Positions 1 to 11,935 of a stretch of DNA of 64,000 bases are shown here, in pieces; positions within the stretch are counted from its first letter, which is position 1; each line of letters opens with the position of its first letter. This stretch comes from Cryptomeria japonica (Eukaryota > Streptophyta > Pinopsida > Cupressales > Cupressaceae). The position numbers and the translations under genes were made by a program. The DNA is taken from assembly GCF_030272615.1 (NCBI RefSeq), contig NC_081408.1:406891889-406955888 (forward strand). Direction: 5' to 3'. Below the pieces are notes generated by a model that saw nothing but the letters and a program-made list of their open reading frames with translations, ran no database searches and had not been told where the DNA came from.

Positions 1-632
1 CAATTATTTAGAAGATGAAGACAAACATATTTTTAGATACAAGGTTTGACAAATTGATCTTTAAAAACACAAAGTAAATCCATATGACAAATTAGTTATG
101 TGACACCAAAATTGAAATTGCAATGCTTATAATAAACTACATAATTTTATATGACATCACAAAACTTAAACAATAATAATAGAATAACATTTTACTATAC
201 AATAATACCAAATCAGTTTTACACAACTTCAACATCTTTCTTCTATTATCAATTTTAAAAACTAAATATTCATTACCTTTACATTTAATTTTCATAAATT
301 TATTATGATTGTCTATACAAACTATAATAATCTATACTAGTTTAATAGTTTGATTGATGGAACCTCTTTATGTAGCCTGGATTATGGACAGTGGAAAGTG
401 ATTCATTCCTTCAAATAATCATAAAACTTGTATTAACATTAGATGAGAGAGGGTGGTGGTAGAATAGGGAGTACAGGATGGTGAAAGGAACCGGGAGTAG
501 AAATTTTAGGAAAGACGCCCCCTTCTTCCGCTGCACAGCCATAAAAAAATTTAAGTGAAGATAGCAGAGTGTTCAGTTAACTGTGAAAGGTTTATTTCTG
601 TCAATTGGAGGAGCAACAACAATTTCGCCAGC
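1..632 (+). promoter_or_regulatory. Presumed 5' flank and 5' UTR of SHOC1
   Basis: This AT-rich stretch precedes the SHOC1 start codon. No gene or repeat is recognised up to about 420. From about 440 to 540 the sequence becomes less AT-rich, and an AT-rich CATAAAAAAAT string sits near 540, but no TATA box or start site can be fixed. The SHOC1 reading frame stays open upstream to an ATG at 555, which would add 26 residues. The ATG at 633 is preferred because MRLRFRDFDHL matches the usual start of plant SHOC1 proteins, which begin MRTRFL. Confidence 0.4.
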
Positions 633-1187
633 ATGCGTTTGCGTTTCAGAGATTTTGATCACTTGAGTAAGGCTCGCGCTGCAGCCAGCGTGCCTTTTTT
701 TCTTTTTTCCAATGGTGAAGAAATGATGGAGGATGAGGAAAGCTTCCAGTCCAGATGGTTTAGGGGAGATGTAATGTCCTCACCAGTTAATGTTTCTGCT
801 CTTTCACCAATTGAGAGACTCTCATTTGCAAGGGCGCACACACAATTCCTCTCCTCCATTTTCCCTCAAAATTACGAGGAAAGCAGACCAAAATGCGGTG
901 AAAAACAGCAACAGACGGGTAAAGATTGTGCAATCTTTCAAGTAGAGCCTCCCGAGATGAAGCTTTCACAGGTTAGCGATTGTGCAGTCTTTCAAGTGGA
1001 ACTTCCCGAGATGGAGCTTTCACAGGTTGGCGATTTTTCAATCTTTCAATTGGAGTCTCCCGAGATGGAGCTTGCACTGGTTAGCCATTTTTCAATCTTT
1101 CAAGTCGAGCCTTCCGAGATGGAGCTTTCACAGGTTAGCGATCTTTCAAATTTTCAAGTGCAGCCTCCTGAGATGGAGCTTTCACAG
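633..1187 (+). CDS. SHOC1: SHOC1 exon 1 (N-terminus, meiotic crossover protein)
   Basis: SHOC1 is a ZMM protein related to yeast Zip2. With its partner PTD it forms an XPF-ERCC1-like complex that promotes class I meiotic crossovers. This exon gives about 185 residues. It starts MRLRFRDFDHL, as plant SHOC1 starts MRTRFL plus an aromatic or acidic stretch. SALSPIERLSFARAHTQFL then resembles the N-terminal helix region of the Arabidopsis protein (recalled from memory, not aligned). It ends in five copies of an 18-residue unit around FQVEPPEMELSQ, where Arabidopsis has one ETPELDFEM-type motif. A donor-like CAG|GTTAGC lies at 1187/1188 in phase 0, and the frame stops just after it at 1194. The next good segment of the same protein is 29.8 kb away. 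Identity is well supported by the match of order and spacing with the later exons; the exact start (633 or 555) and donor are less certain. Confidence 0.8.
918..1187 (+). repeat. 54-bp x5 coding tandem repeat in SHOC1 exon 1
   Basis: Five units of exactly 54 bp end at 971, 1025, 1079, 1133 and 1187. Each encodes 18 residues of the pattern D-x-[AS]-[IVN]-FQ-[VL]-x-PPEM-x-L-x-x-V-S. Each unit ends with CAG (CTG in the third) followed by GTTAG or GTTGG, a plausible splice donor in phase 0. The repeat unit is a multiple of three and the copies vary mainly at single bases, which suggests selection on the protein. It is unclear whether the copy number is fixed in the species. Confidence 0.95.
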
Positions 1188-3638
1188 GTTAGCTAAGCTC
1201 CCTTTTTAATTCTCTTTATGCTCTCCATAGCCTTCTCTAAATCAACCCGAATACGGGAAGTTAGATTAAAATTTACTGTTAAAAAGCTTCTTCGAAATCA
1301 GTTTTACATCAAAGCTTCTTCGAAATCAGTTTTACATCAAAGCTTCGGATCACACTCCTTGATTACCGTCAGAATTGTAATCTTTCTCATCCTGGTTATG
1401 AATTAGGGAATTTGATCCCAAGCGCTGATGCAAAACTGAATACAGCTGTTTCCAGAAGCCTTTTACAATAATTCATGGACTGAAATGTTCATTATAAATT
1501 AAAACTTGTGTGAAATTTTATGCCTTTCCAAGTACATAGTTTGCACTATTACTTAAACAATAGAAAATGATTGTGGCTACTTTATATTTGTTTAAAAGTA
1601 TTCTAAGGTTCTCTCTACTTTTTTCTATCAGTTAACTATTTTATAGACACGTTACTGCGTTTTCAGAAGAGAAAGATAATTGTTTGTCTTGGTGCTAGAT
1701 TTAAATTTTATTAATTATTGTTTGATATTTGCTTAGAAAAAGTTTATTTTATTTGGAAAATAATAGGCACGATGTGGTACTGTGCTCACAGTATCCTCCT
1801 TCAGATGAAAGTTTTGATCTGTTGTGAACTCTGTACCGCAACCTATAGTCTTTATGGTTGTTCCCATAATGTCTGCAACCATTGCAATCGCCTCTAACTT
1901 TGCTTGTTAATGGAAACGCCGTCTTTATTTGTTCATCCGTTTGAAATGTGGCACATAAGATGAAAGATTTTATAGCTGACCATGTAACAACTAGAGTCTA
2001 GAAGCTTATAAATTATAGGTAAATGAATGTTGCTTCTGGCATATGGTCCAGCAGCATTCATGCTGTATCTGAATAGAATTACATGATCTGGTACACTCCT
2101 CGCCTAACAATGAGCATACGGCGAACAACATATCCGCATACACAGATTGAATTATGCCGCCCTTGTATTTTGCCATGAAGAACTGCAACCGAAGACTTCT
2201 CATTGTTGGCCTTTTGTACTGTTTAAAGTTAAACTCATTGAAGGTTATCCTATGCATTTATGCAACAGAGTGGGTCCTTAGTGTTTATGTAGTAGTTCTA
2301 TGGAAAAGTTATGTGAAGTTTCTGGTTTGTTGAAAGTTTCTTGAGACAGAAATTTCAGCAATTTCAGTGACTGAATTTGCATCCCCCCATACATTAATGT
2401 AAATACAGCTGCTTAACTGAAGAAAAAGGTAAATGAATATAATCTAGGATTGTTTGAAAGCCTTCCATTTAAAGTTAAACAGATCATTATGAAAATCTCT
2501 CGACTACTTTGTTTGGTACACATCAATGGCTATTTATATTTTTTTTAAAGAGATTGTGATTAAATGATAACTGAGATAGTCATGGGAGAATGATCCAAGT
2601 TCACAAATTCCTCACTTCGATGAGGTAACTCATATCTCTAGAAATGATTATGAGTATGTCCAAGCATTAAAGGTGGTCTATAACCTTGCCCAAGATTGAT
2701 TAATACTTTTTAATAGATGTGTAAACATATTTTAAAAATGAAAGAAAAATATCTGACCGGGATAAAATATACCATAAAATAATAGACATGCACGAAAAAG
2801 ATGGAAGTGAAACTCCAATGCAATGTTTTTGCATTACCTTTGAATCATTTTATAGTGTCACTATAGGTATGTTTGGTAGGCATATATAGCAACTACTAGA
2901 ACCTAGAAGAAATTGCCTGCTAACAAAATCATATGTGGATGTTAAATTAAATTGAATATGCTAATTATTTTCCGCTACCATGAGTATCCAATCTGGTACA
3001 CCGTGCATTGACTATCACAGAGTCCATTTCTGAACTTCTTATCTTATGCTAGACAATGCCTTGTTGAATCCACGTGCAAGCTGATTCTGAATGGGATAAT
3101 ATTGGAGGTCCATCTCATCATTATAAAACTTCTCTAATGAAGTGACAATGAACCTTTGGTTGTTCAGATATTAAGTGGATTCTTAATCATCTTTAAGGCA
3201 CTCCGATTGTAGCAAATCAATGCCGTTGGCTGATCTGTTGATACTTCCATGACACTCAGGATTTTGTGAAGCCTAATTTCTTTGGCATGACCCTTACGCT
3301 GCTTTGTATTATGCTTAAATGGAAGACATACACGTATGTCAACAAATGATCATCAATGAAGCTTTCCTAGCATGCATTTATGTATTGTATCAAGCAGAAC
3401 TGCCATTGTTGGTGTATGGAGTCCAATGTTTAGATTATTGTGAACATTCACTTAGTTGCTCAATGGGACATTTTAGGTTTTGTCATGAACCCACTAGTGA
3501 AAGAAAGAAATTAATTAATTATGTTAATGTCCAAGATGACCAAAAGTAGGTCAATAGGACTAAAGGTTATATCAAGAAAGTTGTAGGAAGAGAGAACCCA
3601 GAACCAAAATACCCTAGATTTTTTATGGTGTTTGCCGA
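1188..3638. other. Intronic sequence without recognised features
   Basis: Only short frames occur, and none shows a domain or codon pattern I recognise. There is no clear LTR end, TIR or tandem repeat. It may include old, unrecognisable transposon remnants and genuine ancestral intron. Confidence 0.4.
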
Positions 3639-3972
3639 TTAAATGAAACTCCCAATCAAATGTTTGTAGAGAGTTTCATCTACCTTCTTTGATTTATCAA
3701 ATCTGGAAAGCTCCAATCTTGATTCCATGGGTATTGCAATTGGTTTACATTCAATCATCCCAAATTTCTTGAGAAATACATTGGCATACTTTTCCTTTGA
3801 AATAGAGACTCGATTCATTAATTTCCATGCCTCCATGCCAAGGCAATAATGCAAGAGTTTGAAAGCTATCATCTCAAATAGATTCTTCAAATCCTCCTTC
3901 ATCTTTATATTTAACCAACTACTCATTGCTCCGAGGGAACAAGATCATCGACATATACAACCAAGTTGACAG
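3639..3972 (-). mobile_element. Copia reverse-transcriptase fossil
   Basis: Read on the minus strand, the segment begins with a YVDD box (complement of 3944-3960) preceded by a VNLVV stretch. It continues with LHYCLGMEAWK, ISKEKYANVFLKKFGM, CKPIAIPMES and a YKHLIGS ending. This order is typical of the C-terminal half of the Ty1/Copia RT (YVDD, FLGLEV, QxKYxxDLLKKFGM, TPM, YRxLIGSLxYL). Only this fragment of the element is recognised, and it is a broken, old copy. No LTRs could be assigned to it. Confidence 0.85.
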
Positions 3973-4373
3973 TTTTTCAGTCATTTTTCATTTGCTTGTT
4001 GATTTTTCCTAAAGTTCTCCTCGATCAATTGCTCAAATTGTCCTTTTACCTCATCAATATCAAAGTTAATTCCTTCCTCTTTAGTATATTTACATGAAAT
4101 TAGGGAATTGAATTCAGAGACGAACTTCTCTATTGATAACAATGTATTCTTTTGTCAGTAAAAAGGGGTGAAGCTTCTGAATTATATTCCCTGTATGAGG
4201 TATAGCATCTGAATTATATGTGAATTGTTTTATGCATCTGAAATCAGTCAAAAGGTTTTCTATATAAGGAATTGGTTTTATATATATATTTTTATATTTT
4301 AATTGTATTATTATTAAATTCTATTTTAGAGCACGCATTAACATGTTTTGATTGTTTAGATGGGGACATCACA
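3973..4373. other. AT-rich intron with an LTR-like terminus
   Basis: The stretch ends in GGGGACATCACA at 4373. It resembles the 3' ends of the GGGGACATTACA LTRs at 37727 and 53613, including the T/A-rich ATTATTATTAAATTCTATTT lead-in. It is probably the tail of a truncated LTR abutting the Gag-only element. The remainder is not recognised. Confidence 0.4.
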
Positions 4374-6116
4374 TTCATCCACTCATTTCACACCTTCATT
4401 CATTTTTCCCATTTGAAGTCTACTTGCAGTCAGCCTTCCAGAACCCGAAATTTGTCCAAAATACTCTCAAAAAACACTTGAAAATGAGTTTCAAAGGTCC
4501 AATTATAATTGCAAACTTGTAGTTACCCATTACACATATGAAGTTGCATGTTTGTTCTCCACAATTGCAAGTTAATGTTCTTGTTTTTCCACACATGTAA
4601 TGCAGCTTCCAGAACCCGAAATTCACTTTTGAGCCCATTTTTGCATCAATTTATCCCTTCCCTCGTCAGTCTTGTTTGCACACATGACCTACCAAATCAA
4701 TAAATTAAGGTATGGGCCTTATTTTGCAAGCAGATTTCAAGATTTGAGGATGATACAAAGAAGAGATACAACAACAATTCATGGTTGAGAGCATATAATG
4801 CTTTCAAGACAGAGATAGGCTTCTTACTTCAGCCTTGCAAAGAACTTTCCTCTTGAAAAGCCAGTACTACCCCAAACAAGAAGATAAGATTGAAGTTCGT
4901 CAGCCAAGGACACAAAGATCATTAAAGATGCAAATTCCCGTTCCAGTTCGAGATGTCTTCACCAATCCTGAATACTTCAAGTTCTAGCATCCTGAAGTGG
5001 CATGAAGATCATCACAGACAAAGGATGATGCAGTTGGAGTCGCGTCTTTGGACACTTAGATTAATTATGCATTTGTAATTTTGTTTTGACAAGTTACGTG
5101 TAATGTCAAAAATTGTAATTGCAAGTTAACTCATCACTTGCACTTTTGTAATTATATGTAAAGCAACTACAAGTTGAGTTCAATTAGGACTGTAGTTGGA
5201 ATAAGTCATGGTGGTTGAGAGAATTCCTCAAGTTAGTTAGGATCCTCCTGCCTTTTTCTCAAGGCTCCTCTCCTATAAATACTTGAGGGGATCTATTGTA
5301 ATTTTTATCTTTTGGCAATGCAACAAAATTCTGCCAGTTTGTATGTGCACTCTAAGACTTTGAGCTTAGATGTAAATCAGATTGCTTTCAATAGAAGAGG
5401 CAAGTTGTGTTGAGACTTTGTGCCAATTCAAGTTGTTATGTGACGACATTTTTTGGAGTTGATTGTGATTTTTGTTCTATTGTTCAAGGGAGATTTAAAT
5501 TCAATCTTGCAGACTTTGAGCTGCTAATTGTATTTAGAGTTATATGTTTGGTTTTCAGATTTGGTTTTGCAGACTTTGAGCTGCTTATCATATTTGAAGC
5601 TAGTGTGGAAAGCTCAAGAGGGAAGATAGCTTGTCGACTTTCTGCTGGTTCTATTTTTAAGACTTGTGCATGTAAGGTGAAGTGCATCATGTAGTTAGAC
5701 TTTGAGCTGCTACATACCGTGCTTGGTTAGCATAAAATCATCTAAAAAGGTTGATAGGAGAATAGATAGTTGAAGACTTTGAGCTTTCTTTCTGTTTTCC
5801 CATCCCGGGGAAGTGACAGAAGTCTTTGTGCCTTCATGGAAACTTTGCATCCCTTTATGTTCAAAAAATCCTACAAAAAAGTCTCATTTCTGTCTTTGCT
5901 ATTATTTATTTACAATTGCTATTACTTTTCTGTTAAGAGAAAAGAGTATAGTTTTTCTTGAAAGAAGAAGAAAGGCTGCTGTCCCATCCATATTAGATTA
6001 GTTTAGTTTGTAGATAGGGGGAGCCTTCCCTAAATTAGGAGAGTATCATACTCACACACTGTGGCTGAAACCACAATTTTGCACATTCCCCAGGTGTACA
6101 AAATTTTCAATTAACA
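4374..6116 (+). repeat. Left (5') LTR of the Gag-only element, truncated
   Basis: It is near-identical to 10197-11935, ending TTTTCAATTAACA against TTTTCAACCAACA on the right. A promoter-like CTATAAATAC box lies at about 5273, and polypurine-rich and TTTGAGCT repeats follow. The left LTR is missing the portion that corresponds to 8687-10196 on the right. Confidence 0.9.
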
Positions 6117-6121
6117 GTTTT

Positions 6122-6140
6122 TGGCGACTCTGCTGGGGAC
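6122..6140 (+). other. Primer-binding site
   Basis: TGGCGACTCTGCTGGGGAC starts five bases after the 5' LTR end. A TGG start next to the LTR is expected of a site complementary to a tRNA 3' end (CCA). Sites of this sequence are common in plant gypsy elements of the Tat/Ogre kind. The tRNA is probably an arginine tRNA, but that part is from memory. Confidence 0.75.
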
Positions 6141-6454
6141 ACGAACGCATTTGAAAGCCTCATGCTTTCGTTTGAAGTCTAGTGTCTTGTTGTTTTCAGA
6201 ATAACTTTTCTTGGGTTTGTGTTGAAAAAGAGATTTGAAGTATTTTGTTAATTCTATCTTAGAATCTTTGATATAAATTTGTTGAATCATTACATAGCAA
6301 ATTGACCCATTCGAGTCACCACTGACGACTCTGGTGAGATACGATATGCATCCAAAAGCCTCACGCTTTTGTTTGAAGTATACCGGTATCCTATTCATTG
6401 TAATTTTTGTTCTTGTAATTGCAATTTTTCAAACTTTCACCAAGGACATGTAAA

Positions 6455-7450
6455 ATGGCTGCTCAAAGTCCTTGGGGGAATGCTTTTGGTCCGTTGAATC
6501 TGACTCTGCCTTTGCATGCTCTTCTTGATGGTTTGAGGAAGAATTTTCCCAAGTTCTTTGGAGATGGAAGACAACATCTAGATGAACACATTGCATGTTG
6601 TGTTCATGGTGTTGAACACGAAGATGTATATGTAAGGCTATTTGTGGAGACACTCCAAGGTATTGCATCTGATTGGTTTTATAACCTTTTTGCCGGTTCG
6701 ATTATATCTTGGGCCACACTTAAAGAGAAGTTTGAAGAGAGATTCAAGTCCGCAGAAGATGCTCATGCTTTGTTAGCACAACTGACTCAAATGAAAAAGG
6801 AGTCACATGAACCCATGCGGGAATTTGTGGCTAAATTCAACACGCTGTCTAATAGAATTCCAGCTATTGCTCAGCCTACCGCTGCAAATTTGAAGTGCTT
6901 CTTCATCAATGCTCAAGAGCCTGAGGTGTGTTTTTTGTTGAGAAGGGCTGTTCCAAGAAACCTTGCAGTAGTGCAAGCCTTGACAATTGATATTGAAGAT
7001 GATCTTATCCTTGCTGGTAAGATAAAGATAGAATCAAATGGGTCCAAAGAAATCTCTTCATTGGGATCATGGGTTACTAAGAGAACTGATCCCACAGTGC
7101 AGAGGTTGGCTAATGAGCTCGTTGCCCTTAAAAGGCAAATAACTCAAGGTGTATTCTCTTCCCTTTATGATGAAGACATTCCAAGGAGGCCATATCCAAA
7201 TAATGCTCCTAGTTATGTAACTAGAAATCAAGACAAGCTTCCTTCAACACCAAAAGGACTTGCTTTTGAGGCACCACCAACAAATGCAGTAGTGGAGGAT
7301 TCTGAATTTGAACAAAGTGATCTTGTTGGTCTCTTCCGAGAAGAGGAGGAAGCAGACATAGCTGGCGACTTTCAAATCTGGTTTATGCAGTTCCAGAAAG
7401 TTGACGAACAAAAAGAAAAGGCCATATGGAATACCATGAGGAATACATGA
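6455..7450 (+). CDS. Retrotransposon Gag frame (Gag-only element)
   Basis: The frame encodes about 331 residues starting MAAQSPWGNAFGPLNLTL. The core FPKFFGDG, ATEDVYVRLFVETLQG-like stretch, DWFYNL, SIISWATLKEKFEERF and PMREFVAKFNTL is the plant gypsy Gag (Retrotrans_gag) pattern that builds the virus-like particle. An acidic C-terminal region (EEEEADIAGDF) follows. No CCHC zinc knuckle was seen. The upstream in-frame ATG at 6419 would add 12 residues. The same Gag family occurs as an older fossil around 22.9-28.3 kb. Confidence 0.85.
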   Translation: MAAQSPWGNAFGPLNLTLPLHALLDGLRKNFPKFFGDGRQHLDEHIACCVHGVEHEDVYVRLFVETLQGIASDWFYNLFAGSIISWATLKEKFEERFKSAEDAHALLAQLTQMKKESHEPMREFVAKFNTLSNRIPAIAQPTAANLKCFFINAQEPEVCFLLRRAVPRNLAVVQALTIDIEDDLILAGKIKIESNGSKEISSLGSWVTKRTDPTVQRLANELVALKRQITQGVFSSLYDEDIPRRPYPNNAPSYVTRNQDKLPSTPKGLAFEAPPTNAVVEDSEFEQSDLVGLFREEEEADIAGDFQIWFMQFQKVDEQKEKAIWNTMRNT

Positions 7451-8417
7451 CAAAAGGTTGAAGGCCACCTTTGCAAGGTGCTGATGAAGGAGGACAATCA
7501 CGTCATGGGATGTGAAAAGACAGTTTTAGAACATAAAGACAATTCTATTTTGAAGTTTGGAAAGTTTGATGAGAGTTGTCATGAAGCAAATTTCAGCTCT
7601 CTTATTCAAAAGGGAAAAGAAGATATTGAAGAGGATACATTTTGGGATGAGATGGAATTGTTTTGTTCAAGCTTTGATGCCAAACTAGTATCCGATAAGT
7701 TTAGAAGATTATGAGAAGCTTGAGAAAGATGAAAATCAAGTGTCTATTTTCCAAGGTGGAGGTTTTGATAGTTTTTCAGGTCCTCAAGAAAGTTCTTCTA
7801 AGATTGAAATAGAATATGTTATGCATAAGAGATCTACTCCAGAACTTGATGAAGATCATTTCATGACAACTGTAGAAGAGTTTTGTTCAAGTCTTGTTTA
7901 TGATTCTCTCCAATCAGAAGTTTGTGAACAACATACTAAGGAATGCAATGCAGTCATGTTTTTATTTGAATCACATGAAAATTTTTCCATTCAGCATGTG
8001 GTTGTCATGGTTGAAAAACCAATTGTTCAAGTTGCAACTAGAAAGAAAGATTCAGTCTTTGTACGATCAAGAGGATGTCCTATCAGACATCTTGCTTGGT
8101 TGGAAGCCAATGGGAGGACAAAGGTTTCACTTGTTCCTGAACATGAGCCTGTAGATACACTTGAGGAAGAGGCCAAACATGCATTTTCAGCTAAGCAAGA
8201 GCAGTTTGGTTTCAAAAATCTACTTTGGAGCAGCAGTACATATGATTCATTTCAAGAGGAAGGTGAATTTGTTCATGTTTTCCAAAGAGTGTTGCATCAA
8301 GTTCTGGTACAATTGTTTGTGCTTCAATTGGTTGTGGCTGCTCATGATCATGTAAGGTACCATAAGTTGTTGAAGAAAAACAATTATTTTGTTGAGCCAG
8401 TCAATCATTTCATTTGA
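7451..8417 (+). other. Open frames of unknown function inside the Gag-only element
   Basis: The region after gag contains two open stretches (7478-7714 and 7740-8417) with acidic, Glu- and Phe-rich sequence. They show no protease, RT or integrase motif. They may be extra or decayed coding sequence typical of non-autonomous gag elements. I do not recognise a family, and no function is proposed. Confidence 0.5.
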
Positions 8418-10196
8418 AAGGTTTTCATTGTGGCTAGTTTAGGATAGGTAGGTTTCCATTTTCAATAAGTGCAGTTGCACAAGTTAGCATCTTGTTTTTA
8501 GTTAGTTGCTTTGCGTCAGTCATATCATCCTTCTTGTCATCTATGTCTTTGTTGCTTGACTTTGTAACCCAATGGATACTAAGGCACTTAGAGTTCTGGA
8601 TTCTACGCTCTTGAATCGTTCCAACAATCAAAGGAAGTTCCCCAAACAGAGCCAATTGTTGTCCTCACTTTTGAATTTTCAAAAAATGTGACAACCCATA
8701 CCAAATTTTTGCACAAAATGTGTCATTTTTGCCTCCAAGGCATGTTTTACAAGGTGCAAAACTCACATTTGTTAGTGTCAAATCATTGTGGGGTGTCTTT
8801 GCCATCATTGTTCAAATTTGGGTGAGTTTTGGTCTTCTTTTTCCTAGCCTTTTGTGCAATTTCGGGTTTCAAAGCAGTCACTGCAGGTGGGAAATTTTCT
8901 TTTGATTGCAAGTTTTAATTTTCTCTTGTTTTAGTGTTGTAGGGAAATTTTTAAAACAATTACAAGTGCACTTTATTTAAAACTTGTCACTTGTAACTTA
9001 CTTTTTATTTCCCCTTTTTTTATATGTCTTTTAAGTCATTGTAGGAACTTTTTGGACAAATTGCAAGTGAATTTAAAATTATAAGTTGAAAAAAAACTTG
9101 TAATTTCTTTTAAATGTTCCTACTTAAGTGATTTTTACATGTAATAGGAATTTTATTTCCCTATTACAAGTCTTTTAGTTAAGTCATTAAAATTTGTAAA
9201 GGGGATTTTATTTCCCTATTACAAGTTATTTTGACATGTCTTCTTGTCTTTTGTTCTTGCAAACCCGAATTTGCTCGGGAGATGAAAAAAGTGAGCAAAT
9301 TAAAACATGTAAAGGGGTTTTAGAAACCCGATTACATGTTTATTACAAAGCATTTTAAACTTGTTTCTTTTCCTCAAGAACCCAACTTGCTCTTCTCTCT
9401 TTAGAGTTCGATTTTGCCACAACTTATAATCGATTTTGGTGGAGGAATCTATGGGATGAGGGGGCGTTTTGAATTCAAGGCGGATTTCATGCTTTTAGAA
9501 ACACGTTGCAGCTTGTACGGTTGCTATTGCGTTGTTCTTTGATTGTGTTTTTTCCTTCATTAGCCGTTTTTTGGAATGCCATGATTTGGAGTTCGAACTT
9601 AGGCGTTTTGGTTCCTATTCTTACTACGTATGTTTTCCATGAGGTTTTGACCTATTCTTCCTCCATATTGAAAGCCGTTTTTGCTGCAATTTTGTTTCTC
9701 TTTGGACGTAGCTAGGGTTTTGGAGTTTGGTTGTTGTCTATTTTAAGAGATACATTCTTCCTTTTAAGGATTGTTGCATATTCTTGGAAGGCATCTTGAT
9801 CAAGCAAGGTTTGAGAGAGTTCTTCCCATTTTTACCCAAGTCTTGAATGCAATTTGAGATTTGCATTGTCTTTCCCTTCACATTTTTCCCTCTTTACTTG
9901 CATTCGGCTTTTTAAAATTCGATTGCAAGTAGGATGGAAATGTTAGTTTTTCCCCTTTGGTTGAAAAGATTTAATCCCTTTTGCCAAAACTTCAAGTTTC
10001 AAAGTTGTAAAAAAGATTGTCTTTCCAATATCGGGTTTTAAAAACCTGATTACAAGTAAAGGTTTTTCCCATTCCCATGTGGTTAAAATGAAGACTATCT
10101 TCCAAAATTCAATTCATATCCATCCGCACTCATTAACTTTGTTCACAAGCTTCATTCCCATCATTTCTCACATATGAAGATCCTTATTCCCACCAT
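8418..10196 (+). other. 3' internal end and probable first part of the right LTR
   Basis: TGTGACAACCC at 8687 is the best candidate LTR start, because it forms the TG...CA pair with the LTR end at 11935. Between 8687 and 10196 the sequence is T-rich and non-coding. It repeats short phrases such as TTACAAGT, AACCCGA and TTTTATTTCCC many times. It has no counterpart in the shortened left LTR. Confidence 0.5.
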
Positions 10197-11935
10197 TTCA
10201 TCCACTCATTTCACACCTTCATTCATTTTCCCCTTTGAAGTCTACTTGCAGTCAGCCTTCCAGAAATCGAAACTGGTCCAAAATGCACTCAAAAAACACT
10301 TGAAAATGAGTTTTAAAGGTCCAATTACAAGTGCAAACTTGTAGTTACCCATTACACATGAAGTTGCATGTTTGTTCTCCACAATTGCAAGTTAATGCTC
10401 TTGTTTTTCCACACATGTAATGTAGCTTCCAGAACCCGAAATTCACTTGTGAGCCCATTTTTGCATCAATTTCCCTTCCCTTGTCAGTCTTGTTTGCACA
10501 CATGACCGACCAAATCAATAAATTAAGGCATGGGCCTTATTTTGCAAGCAGATTTCAAGATTGGAGGATGATACAAAGAAGAGATACAACAACAATTCAT
10601 GGTTGAGAGCATATAATGCTTTCAAGACAAAGATAGGCTTCTTACTTCAGCCTTACAAAGAACTTTCCTCCTGAAAAGCCAGTACTACCCCAAATAAGAA
10701 GATAAGATTGAAGTTCGTCGGCCAAGGACACAAAGATCATTAAGGATGCAAATTTCCATTCTAGTTCGAGATGTCTTCACCAATCCTGAATACTTCAAGT
10801 TCTAGCATCCTGAAGTGGCATGAAGATCATCATAGACAAAGGATGATGCAGTTGGAGTCGCGTCTTTGGACACTTAGATTAATTATGCATTTGTAATTTT
10901 GTTTTGACAAGTTACATGTAATGTCAAAAATTGTAATTGCAAGTTAACTCATCACTTGCACTTTTGTAATTATATGTAAAGCAACTACAAGTTGAGTTCA
11001 ATTAGGACTGTAGTTGGAATAAGTCATGGTGGTTGAGAGAATTCCTCAAGTTAGTTAGGATCCTCCTGCCTTTTTCTCAAGGCTCCTCTCCTATAAATAC
11101 TTGAGGGGATCTATTGTAATTTTTATCTTTTGGCAATGCAACAAAATTCTGCCAGTTTGTATGTGCACTCTAAGACTTTGAGCTTAGATGTAAATCAGAT
11201 TGCTTTCAATAGAAGAGGCAAGTTGTGTTGAGACTTTGTGCCAATTCAAGTTGTTATGTGACGACATTTTTTGGAGTTGATTGTGATTTTTGTTCTATTG
11301 TTCAAGGGAGATTTAAATTCAATCTTGCAGACTTTGAGCTGCTAATTGTATTTAGAGTTATATGTTTGGTTTTCAGATTTGGTTTTGCAGACTTTGAGCT
11401 GCTTATCATATTTGAAGCTAGTGTGGAAAGCTCAAGAGGGAAGATAGCTTGTAGACTTTGTGCTGGTTCTATTTTTAAGACTTGTGTATGTAAGGTGAAG
11501 TGCATCATGTAGTTAGACTTTGAGCTGCTACATATTGTGCTTGGTTAGCATAAAATCATCTAAAAAGGTTGATAGGAGAATAGATAGTTGACGATTTTGA
11601 GCTTTCTTTCTGTTTTCCCATCCTGGGGAAGTGACGGAGGCCTTTTTGCCTTCATGGAAACTTTGCATCCCTTTATGTTCCAAAAATCCTACAAAAAAGT
11701 CTCATTTCAGTATTTGTTGTTATTTATTTACAATTGCTATTACTTTTCTGTTAAGAGAAAAGAGTATAGTTTTTCTTGAAAGAAGAAGAAAGACTGCTGT
11801 CCCATCCATATTAGATCAGTTTAGTTTGTAGATAGGGGGAGCCTTCCCTGAATTAGGAGAGTATCATACTCTTACACTGTTGCTGAAATCACAATTTTGC
11901 ACATTCCCTAGGTATACAAAATTTTCAACCAACAC
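10197..11935 (+). repeat. Right (3') LTR of the Gag-only element (part shared with left LTR)
   Basis: This is the direct repeat of 4374-6116, with about 60 differences counted by eye over 1.74 kb. It carries the same CTATAAATAC box near 11091 and the terminal CAACCAACA. The five bases that follow (CAATT) would be the target duplication, but the left partner is lost. Confidence 0.9.

Larger units (their letters stand above)
4374..11935 (+). mobile_element. Gag-only (TR-GAG type) LTR retrotransposon
   Basis: Two long direct repeats (4374-6116 and 10197-11935) flank an internal region. That region holds a tRNA primer-binding site at 6122, a gag frame, and further open frames of unknown function to about 8417. 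No protease, RT, RNase H or integrase is seen, so the element is of the non-autonomous gag-bearing class and would depend on a partner element. The right LTR probably begins at TGTGACAACCC (8687), giving about 3.25 kb. The left LTR would then lack its first 1.5 kb, so the element is broken at its left end. LTR divergence by eye is about 3-4%, which suggests a middle-aged insertion. Its left edge abuts a different LTR terminus, and no target-site duplication can be shown. Confidence 0.85.

Noticed and set aside
555-632. Upstream ATG giving 26 extra residues to SHOC1
   Set aside because: The added residues have no match to the SHOC1 N-terminus, whereas the ATG at 633 begins the conserved MR-x-RF start.
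5407-5694. Repeated open frames in the two LTRs (also 11225-11512)
   Set aside because: They lie inside LTRs, have no domain, and are open on both strands.
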